DNA of 39,775 nucleotides from Thermoguttaceae bacterium (GCA_028694795.1 JAQVKF010000011.1:1-39775); one strand, 5' to 3'; counted from the first letter of the stretch, positions 17,269-26,976 are shown. Notes: generated by a model from the letters alone, not told the origin. Made by a program: numbers and translations.

Positions 17269-18067
17269 AGGACAACATTCGTTTGGGAGATGGGTTCGGA
17301 ATCTATTGAGTGTTCAAACATTCTATGAACGTAGGACACACCGGAGTGAAATTCTACAGTCGTTTATTCTGGTAAACAAGGTATGACACGGCTTGTCGTG
17401 ATACTTAAGCCTCCGTCGTAACGAACTTCCGCCGGCCAGCCGCCCCACACAACGGTTGGATAGTGACGCCGCACCACATGGCCTTCCTAGCCGCGCGGCG
17501 AGCTGGGTGGTGGGTTAGATGTCGGTACTGTCAATGTCAAATGGGCAATATTTCCGCAAGCGCGAGGTGTTTCCACAGGTGCTCCGTGCAAAGGTATTCC
17601 ACTGTTTATTAAAAAATGGGATGCGCTTTTGCCGCCCTTTTTTGGTATAACCGGATTTTTGAACCCGCCGCCGTGGCGCGGAATCGAATATTTGTGGTTT
17701 TTCGGCCCAAAAAGAGTTAACCCATGTTCAAAATATGGGGATGATCCATTAGAATGGTTCCAAACGAAAACACTGAATGGGGTGGATGTAGATTCCGGTC
17801 AAAAATGTGCGCTCTTGGACTTGGTCACAGCGATTGGGTGCGAGAAATCGTCAATGCCGTATCGCGTGGAATAAGCGAAATGGAATAAGTATGGGTACCG
17901 AGATTTCCATCACAAAACCATTTGCCAGCGGCATTGACAAACGCGGGGCCTGTTTCGCCGGACAAAATATCATAACATAGAGGTGTTGGAAATATTTCAT
18001 TGGTCTGATCTGAAATATGGCATGACGATCCTACGATTCACCACAACAACCGGTGGAGATTGTGATA
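17269..18067 (+). other. Divergent intergenic region, 799 bp, no gene recognised
   Basis: It separates the helicase (minus) from the giant unknown gene (plus). Apart from the promoter-like sequence for the helicase and a 10-base palindrome GCCGCGCGGC (17490-17499), I see nothing specific. An 81-codon frame at 17629-17874 on the plus strand has no ribosome binding site and no family resemblance. The promoter of the downstream gene is not obvious; a TTGACA near 17937 lacks a matching -10. Confidence 0.4.
17351..17404 (-). promoter_or_regulatory. Promoter-like sequence and adjacent inverted repeat upstream of the helicase
   Basis: On the minus strand TTGTTT (17379-17374), a 17-base spacer and TAGAAT (17356-17351) form a plausible promoter, placing the start about 75 bases before ATG 17268. 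Directly upstream of the -35, GTAT-GA-CACG (17381-17390) and CGTG-ATAC (17397-17404) form an interrupted inverted repeat that could be a regulator site. Confidence 0.35.
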
Positions 18068-21000
18068 ATGAGCGACGCTTTCGATTCCGAGCATTTCCCA
18101 TCCGATGCGGCCAACAGCCCGTTGCGTCAAGCGTCGCGGGATTGTCTTGGCTGGCTGAATTTTTCGTCCGGCACAGAGGAAGATGTTCGTTTTCTACGAG
18201 CGGTGAGCCGAGTTTTCACACTTCTCGAAGCGGAACAAAATCCCATCACGACTCACACGGAACCGATTCATCTGCTAGACAAACCGGTACAACTTCCACC
18301 GCTGGGCGTTACCGCCCCGCCGCAATCGAACTCGAAGAAAAAAAACACGACCAGCTCAACGGAGGTCCCCTGTCGATTCGACGGCAGTATTGATTTTTCA
18401 CGATTCCCGAAAAATCCACCCATCTGGCGAGAATTTTTTCGCGTATTGCGAGAGGAACTCGTCGTCGCATCACAGGAATCATCCGTTTTTTCCGATGGTA
18501 CACAGGCCTCACGAGTACTCGATATCACGGAACACCATCTGCTTCCGGGATATCGCAAATTTCATGAAGATTTGCTGTTCCATCAGTCGGATGAATCGCT
18601 ATTCCAAGCGTTTTTCGTCGGTCGTGCGATGGGATATGTTTTGCGATTGCTGGCGGAAAGCGAGTCGGACTCGATTCCATGGGTGATCGAAAAAGCGATC
18701 GGCAAGTTGAACGATTTTATCGGTTATCGTCCGATTCCAGTGTTGCACAATCAGCAAAAAATGCAGCCATGGCCGCATGAATATGTGGGGGCGGTACCGC
18801 TGTGGATTGACGGAGCGGGCGTTTCAGCGGGGCCATACGCTGAGGTGATTGAGCAGATGGTGCGCATTTTGCAGCAAATGTCGCCGGAATTACTCGATCA
18901 GGCGTGGTTCAATCCAAACCATTTGAGCGAAATCGCGTTCGATCCACGAGCCTATGACTATCAGCACCCGGCGTCGCATCGTCCGAATAACCAGTTCGGT
19001 ATGTGGGATATGACCCAACTTGACCTGTCCGGTTACTATCGTCGCTTCGTTTTGCAGCAGGTGACGCTCGAAATGATGCTCGACCGCGTCGACACGGAAG
19101 ATGGTATTCCACGTGAAGAGAAAATTTTCGAGACTGGAGCCGTGCTGGCGGGTACGATGCTCATGGGCGGCGCGATCAGCGGTCATCGTCCCGACACGCA
19201 TGACTCGTCAATGACGTTGGCAACGCTTTTACCGAAAATAGCGACGTTTCGTGACTTCTTCTATACGACGCTATTGAGTCGATTGGGCGGTTCAATGGGT
19301 GAGCGATTGCAAGCGGAGGCCCAAAAAATGCGACAACCGTTCGCAGGCGTTCGTTTCCATCTTAATCGCGCGATTACCCATTTTCGAGCGGAACAATATC
19401 AGCGTGTTCGCCTGGCCGAGATTTTCGCGAATATGGGTGCGGAAGAGGAGGCGTTCAAACAGACGCTTAAAGTGCCGGTCGCCTCAGCTCGCACGCGAGC
19501 GATTCTCGGCTGTCGGCTGGCTGAGATGGAACACGCCATCCATGCGAAAAAATTGGAACAAGCGGAAACGCTTAGTATCGAAATCACGGAGCGTTTGCAT
19601 CGTGCGATTGAGTGTGGAGCTATGGTTGATCCGTGGTGTATTCTCGGTTTTGATGGTCATTTTTCGCTGTCGCCTTCCATCGAAGATACGATCATTGACG
19701 AACGTGTGGATATGTTGATTCAGCTTTTACGTAAGATTTTCCGGATGGATGCGAGATTGCTTCAAGCGGCGGCGGTCGTGGGTGACAATGCGCTGGAAAA
19801 TCGCGTCTCGTTGCGTATGGAACAGCTTGCCGATTGGTGGGATCAATACGCTTCGACGGAAGTATCGACGGTCGAAAGTTTTAAGGGGCGTGAGGCGTGG
19901 GAGTCGGCGGTACATGTGGCCAAAGCTCTCGCGATGTGGCAGCAGGGCGGCACGGCGGCGGGGGATCTCCATTTTTGGAAACAACACGCGATTGATTTTC
20001 ATACGGCGAAGTCACACGCATTGGTGGTGGACGCTCTGCTCGAACGCAATGATATGGTCGCGGCGATGGGATTGCTTATCCACTGGCTCGGACAATCGGA
20101 CACGATTCCGTTGGCCGATGGCGACTATGTGTTTTATCGCCAAGCGATTCTCTGGATGGAACAGTTGTGGACGAAACGAGATCGTAACGATCCGCAAAGT
20201 GCCGAAGAATGTTGGAATCTCGCTCGCAAAATGATTGCGTTTCTCGAGGCGAACGCCGGAGAACAGGGCGAAATGCCACGATTCGAACTCCAAGCGGGAA
20301 CTCCCGGTGGCAAACGTCGTCGTCGACGTCGGCCTGGTGCCGATTCTGAGCGAGCGGGTCCCCCGACTTCGTCCGAATTGGATTCACCGTCGTTTGACTC
20401 GTCCTCCTCGTCCGATTTTTCCGACCAAGCATATGGTGAAGAGGTTCGGAATGACGAAGACGATGCGGAGTCGGAGGATGAAAATTCGCTCTTTGACGCG
20501 GCATATGAAGATGTGGTCTATCGCGATACGACGGACGACGGCGTTGATTCGGAGATGATGGAAAGCGGATTCGGGTTGGTGGGTGACCTCGAGCTGAATA
20601 ACGAAGTCGATCGTGTTTCTGGACGGTTGAGTTTTTTGATGACTCTTTCGATATTGCGTCGGATCGCGACGAGCGAATCGTTTTCCGCCAAAGTGGAAAG
20701 TGCGGAGCGTACGGCCGTTCTTGATGATTGGGTTCACCAAAGTCGTCAATGCTTTGCCGATTCGGAATCTCTCATGTTATCGATTGCGAATTATCAGATT
20801 CCTGAGGCGAGCAATACGTTTGATTCACTCATGGAATACGATCAGCGACAGGTGGCACGTGAATCGCTCGTCGAACGTGTGATCGCAGTTCGAGTGGAGT
20901 TTTCGGATGCGGCTCGATTATGCAATGCGGCTTCGGGAGGTGGTAAAAAGACGGAACCGATCGTCCTTTCGGATATGGCGAAGTGGCTGGCCCGCGTTAA

Positions 21001-22693
21001 AGTAGAGTCGCATATCCAAGGCGTGTCGATACGTATTCCGACGACGGTGAAGTCGCCTATTTCTGTTTCCAGCCATCAAAAATTGCTGGAAGTGGCGATG
21101 GTTGAATTGGAGAAAATATTTGATGGTCTGCTGCACGCCGCACTGCAAGGCGATCGTCTCCAAGTGGCGAATTTGTGGAAAGATATTCGTCCGATTCTGG
21201 AAATGCAGCCGCTACTCTATACGCCGTTATCGCGAGGAGGACGTGTCGATCAGATTGATCGCTCACGCAATGTGCAACAGATGGTCCAATCGCTTTTGAT
21301 GATATTACCAAAGTTAGGATTGGTCGGCGAGACGATCGAACTGTTGGAAACAGTCCAGGTCATGGAGAGTTTTCGTCCAGATGGTGGTATGGCGATTTCA
21401 GAGTTTGGCCGGCATTTTGATGTCGCGTGCCGTGAACTGGTTTTTTGCTGTAGTGCGACCACAATGCTGGAAAAGCCGAACGCAAAAGACGCCACGGAGA
21501 TAAAACAGGCGGATGAAGAATCCGATCTCCAATTGTTGGAACTGATGGAAAATATGATGATCTGCCTCGAACGCCTCTGGCAGGGACATATCGAACATGT
21601 GCGGCTTTCCGTTTTGGAAACAGTTCAACAACCAGCTCAATGGCGAGCCCTCGTTCGATTTGTCGAACGGTATGGAAAAGACCTGTTTACCCAACGATTT
21701 TTTATGACGTTCGGCAATCTCCGCGCGATTTTGTTGCAGGGCGTGGAACACTACTTACGTGAACTTCAAAATTCCGAATCGTCGGAAGATCATTTTATGC
21801 TGTTAGATGCTTTGGATGTAGAAATTCCAACGCATCGGGCGGCGGAATATCTTACAACGGTCATCGAGGCGATTCTCGAAAATTATGAGGAATATCGCGA
21901 TTATAACGCAACCACGACACAATCGGACCATGGCGAGGTTTTGTACGTATTTTTGGACTTTTTGCGATTGAAAGCCAACTACGATCGTCATGCGTGGAAT
22001 CTTCAACCTTTGGGCATTCTATATCGTTCGCTACTGGACGCCGGTCGGATTGACGCGGCGGCAGAGTGGCTGGCTCATTATCGTAAATTCTGCCGGCCAC
22101 AGGCGAAACGGTTCCGCAAAAAACTCGACGCATTGGTTCAGCAGTATGGGGTGCGTTTGCAAAGTATTGATGACCGAATTTCAGAGGGATTGATTCAACC
22201 ACTTGAAGTGAGTCGATTATGCGCGTGGGTTCGTCCTGCCATGGAAGAACTCCGCGCGTCGGACAATCCGTTGAATGCGAAACCTTCGCGCAAACGTTCC
22301 AAACAAGTCAACCCATCCATTCCGATACGTAAAGCGGTCAAAAATGCGCAATCGGCCCTAACACGTCTGTTGAAGGAAACCGATCGTCTGACCTCCACGC
22401 GCATTGGTACGGGCATGGACGATCCCTCGTGGATCACGGCGTTGGACGCCGAGGTGAGTCGTGTTCTGGTCCAAATGGAACATGGTGTTCCGACGGACAT
22501 GTCGTTACCGAATGAGGAAACGTCGTCACCGATCAGCAATCCGGAGGAGCATGGAATGCTGATTTTGCCGATCCCGGAGGTTCATCCACCGCTCGACGAA
22601 TTGTATCATCTTTTAGAAAAAGCCGCCGAACGCATCACCGGTGTCGATTTTAGTCTGTTTGATAAGGAAGATGACGACGGGGATGAGGAATAA
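18068..22693 (+). CDS. Very large cytosolic protein of unknown function (1541 aa)
   Basis: I do not recognise a named family. The start at ATG 18068 (MSDAFDSEHF) is supported by GGAG at 18055-18058, nine bases upstream; a GTG at 18053 is less likely. There is no signal peptide or membrane segment. Residues about 1-745 are predominantly helical, with an ordered-looking core (NNQFGMWDMTQLDLSGYYRR, CILGFDGHFSLSPSIEDTI). At about 745-830 comes a basic run (KRRRRRRPG), then a Ser- and Asp/Glu-rich disordered linker. A second helical half (about 850-1540) follows, with a basic patch near 1405 (KPSRKRSKQ) and an acidic end (EDDDGDEE). The CILGF.G.FSL stretch reminds me of uncharacterised planctomycete proteins. 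The helical, repeat-like make-up suggests a scaffold; function unknown. Confidence 0.9.
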   Translation: MSDAFDSEHFPSDAANSPLRQASRDCLGWLNFSSGTEEDVRFLRAVSRVFTLLEAEQNPITTHTEPIHLLDKPVQLPPLGVTAPPQSNSKKKNTTSSTEVPCRFDGSIDFSRFPKNPPIWREFFRVLREELVVASQESSVFSDGTQASRVLDITEHHLLPGYRKFHEDLLFHQSDESLFQAFFVGRAMGYVLRLLAESESDSIPWVIEKAIGKLNDFIGYRPIPVLHNQQKMQPWPHEYVGAVPLWIDGAGVSAGPYAEVIEQMVRILQQMSPELLDQAWFNPNHLSEIAFDPRAYDYQHPASHRPNNQFGMWDMTQLDLSGYYRRFVLQQVTLEMMLDRVDTEDGIPREEKIFETGAVLAGTMLMGGAISGHRPDTHDSSMTLATLLPKIATFRDFFYTTLLSRLGGSMGERLQAEAQKMRQPFAGVRFHLNRAITHFRAEQYQRVRLAEIFANMGAEEEAFKQTLKVPVASARTRAILGCRLAEMEHAIHAKKLEQAETLSIEITERLHRAIECGAMVDPWCILGFDGHFSLSPSIEDTIIDERVDMLIQLLRKIFRMDARLLQAAAVVGDNALENRVSLRMEQLADWWDQYASTEVSTVESFKGREAWESAVHVAKALAMWQQGGTAAGDLHFWKQHAIDFHTAKSHALVVDALLERNDMVAAMGLLIHWLGQSDTIPLADGDYVFYRQAILWMEQLWTKRDRNDPQSAEECWNLARKMIAFLEANAGEQGEMPRFELQAGTPGGKRRRRRRPGADSERAGPPTSSELDSPSFDSSSSSDFSDQAYGEEVRNDEDDAESEDENSLFDAAYEDVVYRDTTDDGVDSEMMESGFGLVGDLELNNEVDRVSGRLSFLMTLSILRRIATSESFSAKVESAERTAVLDDWVHQSRQCFADSESLMLSIANYQIPEASNTFDSLMEYDQRQVARESLVERVIAVRVEFSDAARLCNAASGGGKKTEPIVLSDMAKWLARVKVESHIQGVSIRIPTTVKSPISVSSHQKLLEVAMVELEKIFDGLLHAALQGDRLQVANLWKDIRPILEMQPLLYTPLSRGGRVDQIDRSRNVQQMVQSLLMILPKLGLVGETIELLETVQVMESFRPDGGMAISEFGRHFDVACRELVFCCSATTMLEKPNAKDATEIKQADEESDLQLLELMENMMICLERLWQGHIEHVRLSVLETVQQPAQWRALVRFVERYGKDLFTQRFFMTFGNLRAILLQGVEHYLRELQNSESSEDHFMLLDALDVEIPTHRAAEYLTTVIEAILENYEEYRDYNATTTQSDHGEVLYVFLDFLRLKANYDRHAWNLQPLGILYRSLLDAGRIDAAAEWLAHYRKFCRPQAKRFRKKLDALVQQYGVRLQSIDDRISEGLIQPLEVSRLCAWVRPAMEELRASDNPLNAKPSRKRSKQVNPSIPIRKAVKNAQSALTRLLKETDRLTSTRIGTGMDDPSWITALDAEVSRVLVQMEHGVPTDMSLPNEETSSPISNPEEHGMLILPIPEVHPPLDELYHLLEKAAERITGVDFSLFDKEDDDGDEE

Positions 22694-22713
22694 CCGCGAC
22701 GCAGGGGGTAACT

Positions 22714-22744
22714 GTGACCGAGCGTTCTCGTCGGTGACTTTATT
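22714..22744 (+). terminator. Possible terminator of the giant gene
   Basis: ACCGA 22717-22721 pairs with TCGGT 22731-22735; TG and AC outside extend it across a G-G mismatch, and TTTATT follows (22739-22744). It lies 20 bases after the stop, in the gap to a convergent gene. Confidence 0.4.
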
Positions 22745-22837
22745 GAGCGGGGTACTTGCGGGTTGTGTCCACCGCCTATTGTGCCCCTCATGATCCAGTT
22801 GTGCCACTGTTATCCACGCGTGTGCCGATCCTCGTCA

Positions 22838-24094
22838 CTACTGCGGGTCGCCAAGCAGTTTTTGCAATTGTTCAAACAGTTTTTCGCCGCGGCATAATTG
22901 GGTAATCACCCTACCCTCCTGATCAATCAGGAAAACGGTCGGGATGCTGTGGATGCTGTAATATGAGTGCATAGAACGATCTTCTTGCGGTACTGGTTCA
23001 TTCGCTTTCGGTTGATTAAGCGCGGGATCCCACACGATGGTCCAGGGATAATTCGCCTTGGCCAAATATTTTTCCAATGCCGCGCGATCCGAATCAATGC
23101 TAACGCCGATCACCTCGAACCCCTTGGCGTGGTACATCTCATACGCTTTGCGAATATTTTTCGCCTCGTTGATGCACGGTCCGCACCAAGTCGCCCAAAA
23201 ATCCACCAAAACGATTTTACCACGGTACGCCGACCAATCGAGTGTCGAACCGTCGGGTAAAATTCCATTGAGAACGAACGGTTTGCCATTGGCTCCCACG
23301 CGACGTCCGGCCCCTTCGCACCATCGCGCGTTCTTCTGGACGGTTGGATCTTGAGACGCTTTCAGCAATTCGGCCACTTGCGATTCAATCGCTGCGACGT
23401 AGGCGAAATCGACGTCTGTGACACCATCACGGAATAGGAAACCTTGTTCCGCTAAACGACAAAGCTGTTGGAGCATACCAGCGTCTTCGGCGTTAAGTGT
23501 GGACGATTCACCGACGAATTCCAGCGATTGTTCGAGTACCTTTTGAAAATTCGCCTGCGCGGTCGCTTTGTCTTCTTCTGTCCACGGACGGGTTTGTGAA
23601 AAATTCAATTGGCCCAAAATCAGCGAACGATAGACTTTGCGGGCCAATTCAGGATATCCCAATTGGGTCAATTGATCGGGAAGCGGTTTGACATAAGTGT
23701 CGTCAAATGCCGCGGTCTCTTCGGAGGTTTTCGTATTGTGCACGAAATTCGAGGCTCCTAAAATGCGTTCGATCGCTAATGCCGCCTGAGTTTCTGTCGG
23801 TTGAGCGGTGAGAAGACGTGTCGCCGCCGTGACCGAGGCGGTCATCTGTTTGTCCAAAAACGCGAGTAAATCGACCTGTGAGGTGATTGACGTCGGAGGT
23901 TGGATATTGGCAATCTGGTCCAATCGGTTGAAATACTCTTGAGCCGTACCGGTTTCTGGTACCGCGAACGGATCTGCCGCAGCGGCCGCTGGATTGCCAG
24001 CGTTAGTGGCGGGTACATCTACCTGTGCGTAAAGCGGCGAGCCCCCAAGTACGATGACGAAAATCCAGACTAATTGATTCCAGTGTTGAGACAT
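22838..24094 (-). CDS. Exported TlpA/ResA-like thioredoxin-domain protein
   Basis: A 418-residue secreted or periplasmic thiol-disulfide protein. Residues 1-23 form a signal peptide (MSQHWNQLVWIFVIVLGG..., likely cut after LYA). A helical N-terminal region of unknown fold (about 45-260) precedes a C-terminal TlpA/ResA-type thioredoxin domain (about 265-418). That domain has FWATWCGPC (299-307, redox Cys304 and Cys307) and the cis-proline segment HSIPTVFLID (382-391). The layout of a helical region plus TlpA domain is common in planctomycetes. The ATG follows AAGGGGG by five bases. It probably reduces or isomerises disulfides of exported proteins; the partner is unknown. Divergent from the glycosidase-like gene. 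Confidence 0.9.
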   Translation of the reverse strand: MSQHWNQLVWIFVIVLGGSPLYAQVDVPATNAGNPAAAAADPFAVPETGTAQEYFNRLDQIANIQPPTSITSQVDLLAFLDKQMTASVTAATRLLTAQPTETQAALAIERILGASNFVHNTKTSEETAAFDDTYVKPLPDQLTQLGYPELARKVYRSLILGQLNFSQTRPWTEEDKATAQANFQKVLEQSLEFVGESSTLNAEDAGMLQQLCRLAEQGFLFRDGVTDVDFAYVAAIESQVAELLKASQDPTVQKNARWCEGAGRRVGANGKPFVLNGILPDGSTLDWSAYRGKIVLVDFWATWCGPCINEAKNIRKAYEMYHAKGFEVIGVSIDSDRAALEKYLAKANYPWTIVWDPALNQPKANEPVPQEDRSMHSYYSIHSIPTVFLIDQEGRVITQLCRGEKLFEQLQKLLGDPQ

Positions 24095-24582
24095 TTTACC
24101 CCCTTATACCTTCAAAATGCGGTTTAGCATCCGTTTTTCGCCTGTTTTCGTAGAACGATCCCTTGCGGCGGCATGGAAAATACCCCCACACGGGAACACG
24201 AACAGAGTTCCCCCGCTTCAACATTCCCATTATACACAATCGCCGCAATGGTCAACAACATCCACATAGGGGTGATATTTGGATGTATTTGACGCATTTG
24301 AAACGATGGATGGAGTCCTTGTGAACGACATGATACTGACGTTTCGCGGAAAATATCCAAAACGATTCGTCGTGTGGACGCGTGGGAATGTCGTCTTTTT
24401 GTACGGATACCTATTCCATCGTTTTTTTGTATTTTTTTATTCCCGATTTTTCGTTGCAAAATCGTTTTTTGGGTGGTTCTAGGGTGTCGCATTGCTAACC
24501 GAAATGGGTGTACAATACAAAAATACGGTGGAGCAACGGTAGAATCCACATACGAAAAGCTATTTTTCAGAATGGAGCGATG
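24095..24582 (+). other. Divergent intergenic region, 488 bp, containing a terminator
   Basis: It lies between the TlpA-like gene (minus) and the glycosidase-like gene (plus). The middle (24400-24480) is very T-rich and holds a good plus-strand terminator (separate entry). A 165-codon minus-strand frame covers most of the region, but it has no ribosome binding site that I can see and runs into the glycosidase-like start, so I do not call it. No clear promoter is visible. Confidence 0.4.
24444..24470 (+). terminator. Intrinsic terminator on the plus strand, without an upstream gene
   Basis: CGATTTT 24444-24450, loop TCGTTGC, AAAATCG 24458-24464 and six T residues 24465-24470: a perfect 7-bp stem plus T-run. 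No plus-strand gene ends upstream within 1.7 kb. It may end a small RNA or attenuate a leader of the glycosidase-like gene 113 bp downstream. Confidence 0.6.
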
Positions 24583-26307
24583 ATGACCCAAGTACACAGC
24601 TGTCACATGGAGAAATCTCAATATTTCAAGAAAATATGGATGGTTCGGACGCTGATCTTGCTGATGATGGTTGGCTTTTGGACGTCGGTTGCTCAGGCGG
24701 TGGAACTCAATCCCCCACGGCTGGATGATCGTTGGTTTTATGCTTCGTTCGGTGTCGAAAATGATGCCAAAATGGAAGAGCTAAGCGAGTTGATCCAGCG
24801 GGCTTCGGACTCCGGGCTCAACGGAATGCTCTGGGCGTGCGGTGTCGAAAATTATGCCCAGTGGGACGATGCGCGCAAAACTAGACTCGCGAAAATTCGC
24901 AAAACGGCTGAAGAGAAAGGCATTGAGATCATTCCGATTCTTTGGTCCATTGGGTATGGAACCATGATCAATGAAAATCCGAATCTTGCGGAAGGGTTGC
25001 CGATTCGTGATTTGTCGATGATGGTGAGCGATGGACGTGCGGACTCTGTTTCCGACGCGTGCGAGCTGCCCAACGGTTCGATGGAACAGTGGAAAGAAAA
25101 TCGCCTAACCGAATACGCTTTTCACGACCAACCAGCGGAAATTTCGTTTTGCGATACGCAAATCGCTCATTCAGGAGAAACGTCGATCCGATTTGAGAAT
25201 TTCACCGCCAATCCCCACGGACATGGGCGACTTATGAAAGAAATGGCTCTCACACCGGAACGACTTTACCGTGCGTCTATCTGGTTCAAAACCGAGAATA
25301 TTCGAGGAAATCTCCAGTTACAGATTTACGATCAGGATGGAGGAAGTTTAGCGTCGGCCAGACCCGCGTACAAACCTGGAGAGACGACCGATTGGACCAA
25401 AGTTTCCGTGACATTCAAAGTGCCCAAAGATGGGAAAATTCGCATTTATGCCGGAATCTGGGGTGGCGAGGCAGGCCGTTTTTGGCTGGACGACCTTTCT
25501 ATCGAATCCATCGGATTGGTCAATCCGCTGCGTCGTGATGGAACACCGATGGTTGTCACCGATGCCACCGGCAAGGCCCTCTATGAGGAGGGAAAAGATT
25601 GGGTGCTCCCAAAATTTCGGCTCCAGCCATGGAATGTGAACGCGGAAGGTCTGAAGTTGATCATTCCTGAGGGAAGTCGGATTCGCGATGGAGAAACGCT
25701 GCTAGTCGATTATTATTATCCACCGCTCGTCGGCGCGCCGCAGATCGGAACATGCATGTCGGAACCGGAACTCTATGAGCGGTTCGAAGCCTCGGCTCGC
25801 GTGGTTATGGAAGCGTTGGCACCCAAGAAATGGTTCCTGAGTATGGATGAAATTCGTTGTGCCGGGACCTGCCAGGCCTGTCATGATCGAAATATTTCGT
25901 TAGCCGCGATTCTAGGGGACTGTATCACGAAACAGTACGAAATCATTCGGAAAACCGATCCCGGTGCGGAGGTGTATATCTGGTCAGATATGCTTGATCC
26001 GAATCATAACGCGCATGGAAACTACTACGTTTGTGATGGCGATTACACGGGTGTTTGGGAACTTGTTCCGAAAGAGCTGATCATTAGTTGCTGGTATCAC
26101 GACATCCGCGAGAAGAGTATGAAGTTCTTCTCGGAACGCGGATTCCGAACGCAGGCGGCCGCCTATTACGATGCGGATACACTCGAAGGTTGCACCGATT
26201 GGCTCGAAACCTGTCGCAAAACACCCGGATGCATAGGAATTATGTACACGACATGGGAGCATAAGTATACATTGTTGGAAGGTTTTGGAAAAATGTTGCG
26301 GGAATAG
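24583..26307 (+). CDS. Secreted glycoside hydrolase-like TIM-barrel protein with inserted carbohydrate-binding-type domain
   Basis: A 574-residue exported protein. The start region has two adjacent ATGs (24580, 24583); GGAG at 24574-24577 favours the second. A long basic n-region and a hydrophobic segment (VRTLILLMMVGFW, about 21-33) end at AQA (38-40). Residues about 50-160 look like the first half of a TIM barrel (LNGMLWACGVENYAQWDDAR, GIEIIPILWSIGYG). A beta-rich segment (about 165-305: GETSIRFENF, LYRASIWFKTENIRG, RFWLDDLSIES) resembles CBM4/9-like sugar-binding modules. The barrel then resumes with FLSMDEIR (418-425), CAGTCQACH (426-434), YIWSDMLDPNHNA (465-477) and ISCWYHD (501-507). 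The Asp-Glu pair in MDEIR recalls GH20-like catalysis, but I cannot assign a family or substrate. Confidence 0.75.
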   Translation: MTQVHSCHMEKSQYFKKIWMVRTLILLMMVGFWTSVAQAVELNPPRLDDRWFYASFGVENDAKMEELSELIQRASDSGLNGMLWACGVENYAQWDDARKTRLAKIRKTAEEKGIEIIPILWSIGYGTMINENPNLAEGLPIRDLSMMVSDGRADSVSDACELPNGSMEQWKENRLTEYAFHDQPAEISFCDTQIAHSGETSIRFENFTANPHGHGRLMKEMALTPERLYRASIWFKTENIRGNLQLQIYDQDGGSLASARPAYKPGETTDWTKVSVTFKVPKDGKIRIYAGIWGGEAGRFWLDDLSIESIGLVNPLRRDGTPMVVTDATGKALYEEGKDWVLPKFRLQPWNVNAEGLKLIIPEGSRIRDGETLLVDYYYPPLVGAPQIGTCMSEPELYERFEASARVVMEALAPKKWFLSMDEIRCAGTCQACHDRNISLAAILGDCITKQYEIIRKTDPGAEVYIWSDMLDPNHNAHGNYYVCDGDYTGVWELVPKELIISCWYHDIREKSMKFFSERGFRTQAAAYYDADTLEGCTDWLETCRKTPGCIGIMYTTWEHKYTLLEGFGKMLRE

Positions 26308-26406
26308 GGGACAAACGCGGCACACGCAAGAGGGAACCATCCTATCGAGTGCGAGTTTTGAGGTGGCTGATGCCGTGTACCCATCCGCCGGTATGGCACC
26401 GTAAAT

Positions 26407-26420
26407 GGAGGAAAACCTCC
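26407..26420. terminator. Short hairpin between convergent genes
   Basis: GGAGG 26407-26411, AAAA loop, CCTCC 26416-26420, in the 135-bp gap between the glycosidase-like gene and the LptE-like gene, which converge here. No T-run follows on either strand, so it is only a candidate. Confidence 0.3.
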
Positions 26421-26442
26421 CCATTCGTGGTGGATGGCGAAT

Positions 26443-26976
26443 TTACCATGGGGTTTCGAGTACGGAGACGATATCGGAGGCCATTCGTTCCATATCGCGC
26501 AGCTGTGCGGTAGAGATGGTCTGCCCTGCTTCCGGCAACAAAATTTGGCTGCGATCGAACGTTTGGTAAGGGATTGGTAAATGGGAAATTTGGCGAGGTT
26601 CGGTCGCTCCACGGTCATACACCGAGACCTCGACCTGCATGCCGGATGCAATTTGGCGAGCTTGGTTATCTCCCGTACGTACGAGAGGAGTTTTCGATTC
26701 CGATACGAGCCGCACGACAAGTGTCGTGTCGGCGTCGGAAGGCGAACCGACCACTTTATACGGCGTACGTTTTTCGATTTCCTTCGTAATCGCCTCAGTC
26801 AGCTGTTCGCTCATACCGCTGCGATACGTGCAATCACAACGGACCATCGGCACATGGACCGTGGAGATTGCGTCTGTGAAAAGATGGTCATTGCCCAGTT
26901 GATAATTCATCGAACCGCAACCGATCAAGCCCATCTCGAACAGTCCTATGAGAAATACAAAGGTGAATAATCGCAT
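26443..26976 (-). CDS. LptE-like outer-membrane lipoprotein
   Basis: A 177-residue lipoprotein. The ATG at 26976 is chosen because GAGGGA sits about six bases upstream; it gives a compact signal peptide MRLFTFVFLIGLFEMGLIGC with the lipobox LIGC and Cys20 as the lipidated residue. GTG 27021 and ATG 26991 further upstream are poorer. The mature part (FTDAISTVHVPMV, MSEQLTEAITKEIEKRTPYKVV, ADTTLVVRLVSESK, GMQVEVSVYDRG) has the alternating pattern of LptE, which assists LptD in inserting lipopolysaccharide into the outer membrane. Similar divergent proteins are annotated as LptE in planctomycetes. It lies about 230 bp downstream of the BamD-like gene on the same strand. Family assignment is likely, exact role inferred. 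Confidence 0.75.
   Translation of the reverse strand: MRLFTFVFLIGLFEMGLIGCGSMNYQLGNDHLFTDAISTVHVPMVRCDCTYRSGMSEQLTEAITKEIEKRTPYKVVGSPSDADTTLVVRLVSESKTPLVRTGDNQARQIASGMQVEVSVYDRGATEPRQISHLPIPYQTFDRSQILLPEAGQTISTAQLRDMERMASDIVSVLETPW

Noticed and set aside
10927-22693. Helicase plus giant gene as a proven two-gene defence system
   Set aside because: They are divergent with 799 bp between them, and nothing in the giant protein points to nucleic-acid or defence function; kept only as a question to test by co-occurrence.
24124-24621. 165-codon minus-strand open frame between the TlpA-like and glycosidase-like genes
   Set aside because: It has no visible ribosome binding site, covers a T-rich terminator, runs into the glycosidase-like start and resembles no family.
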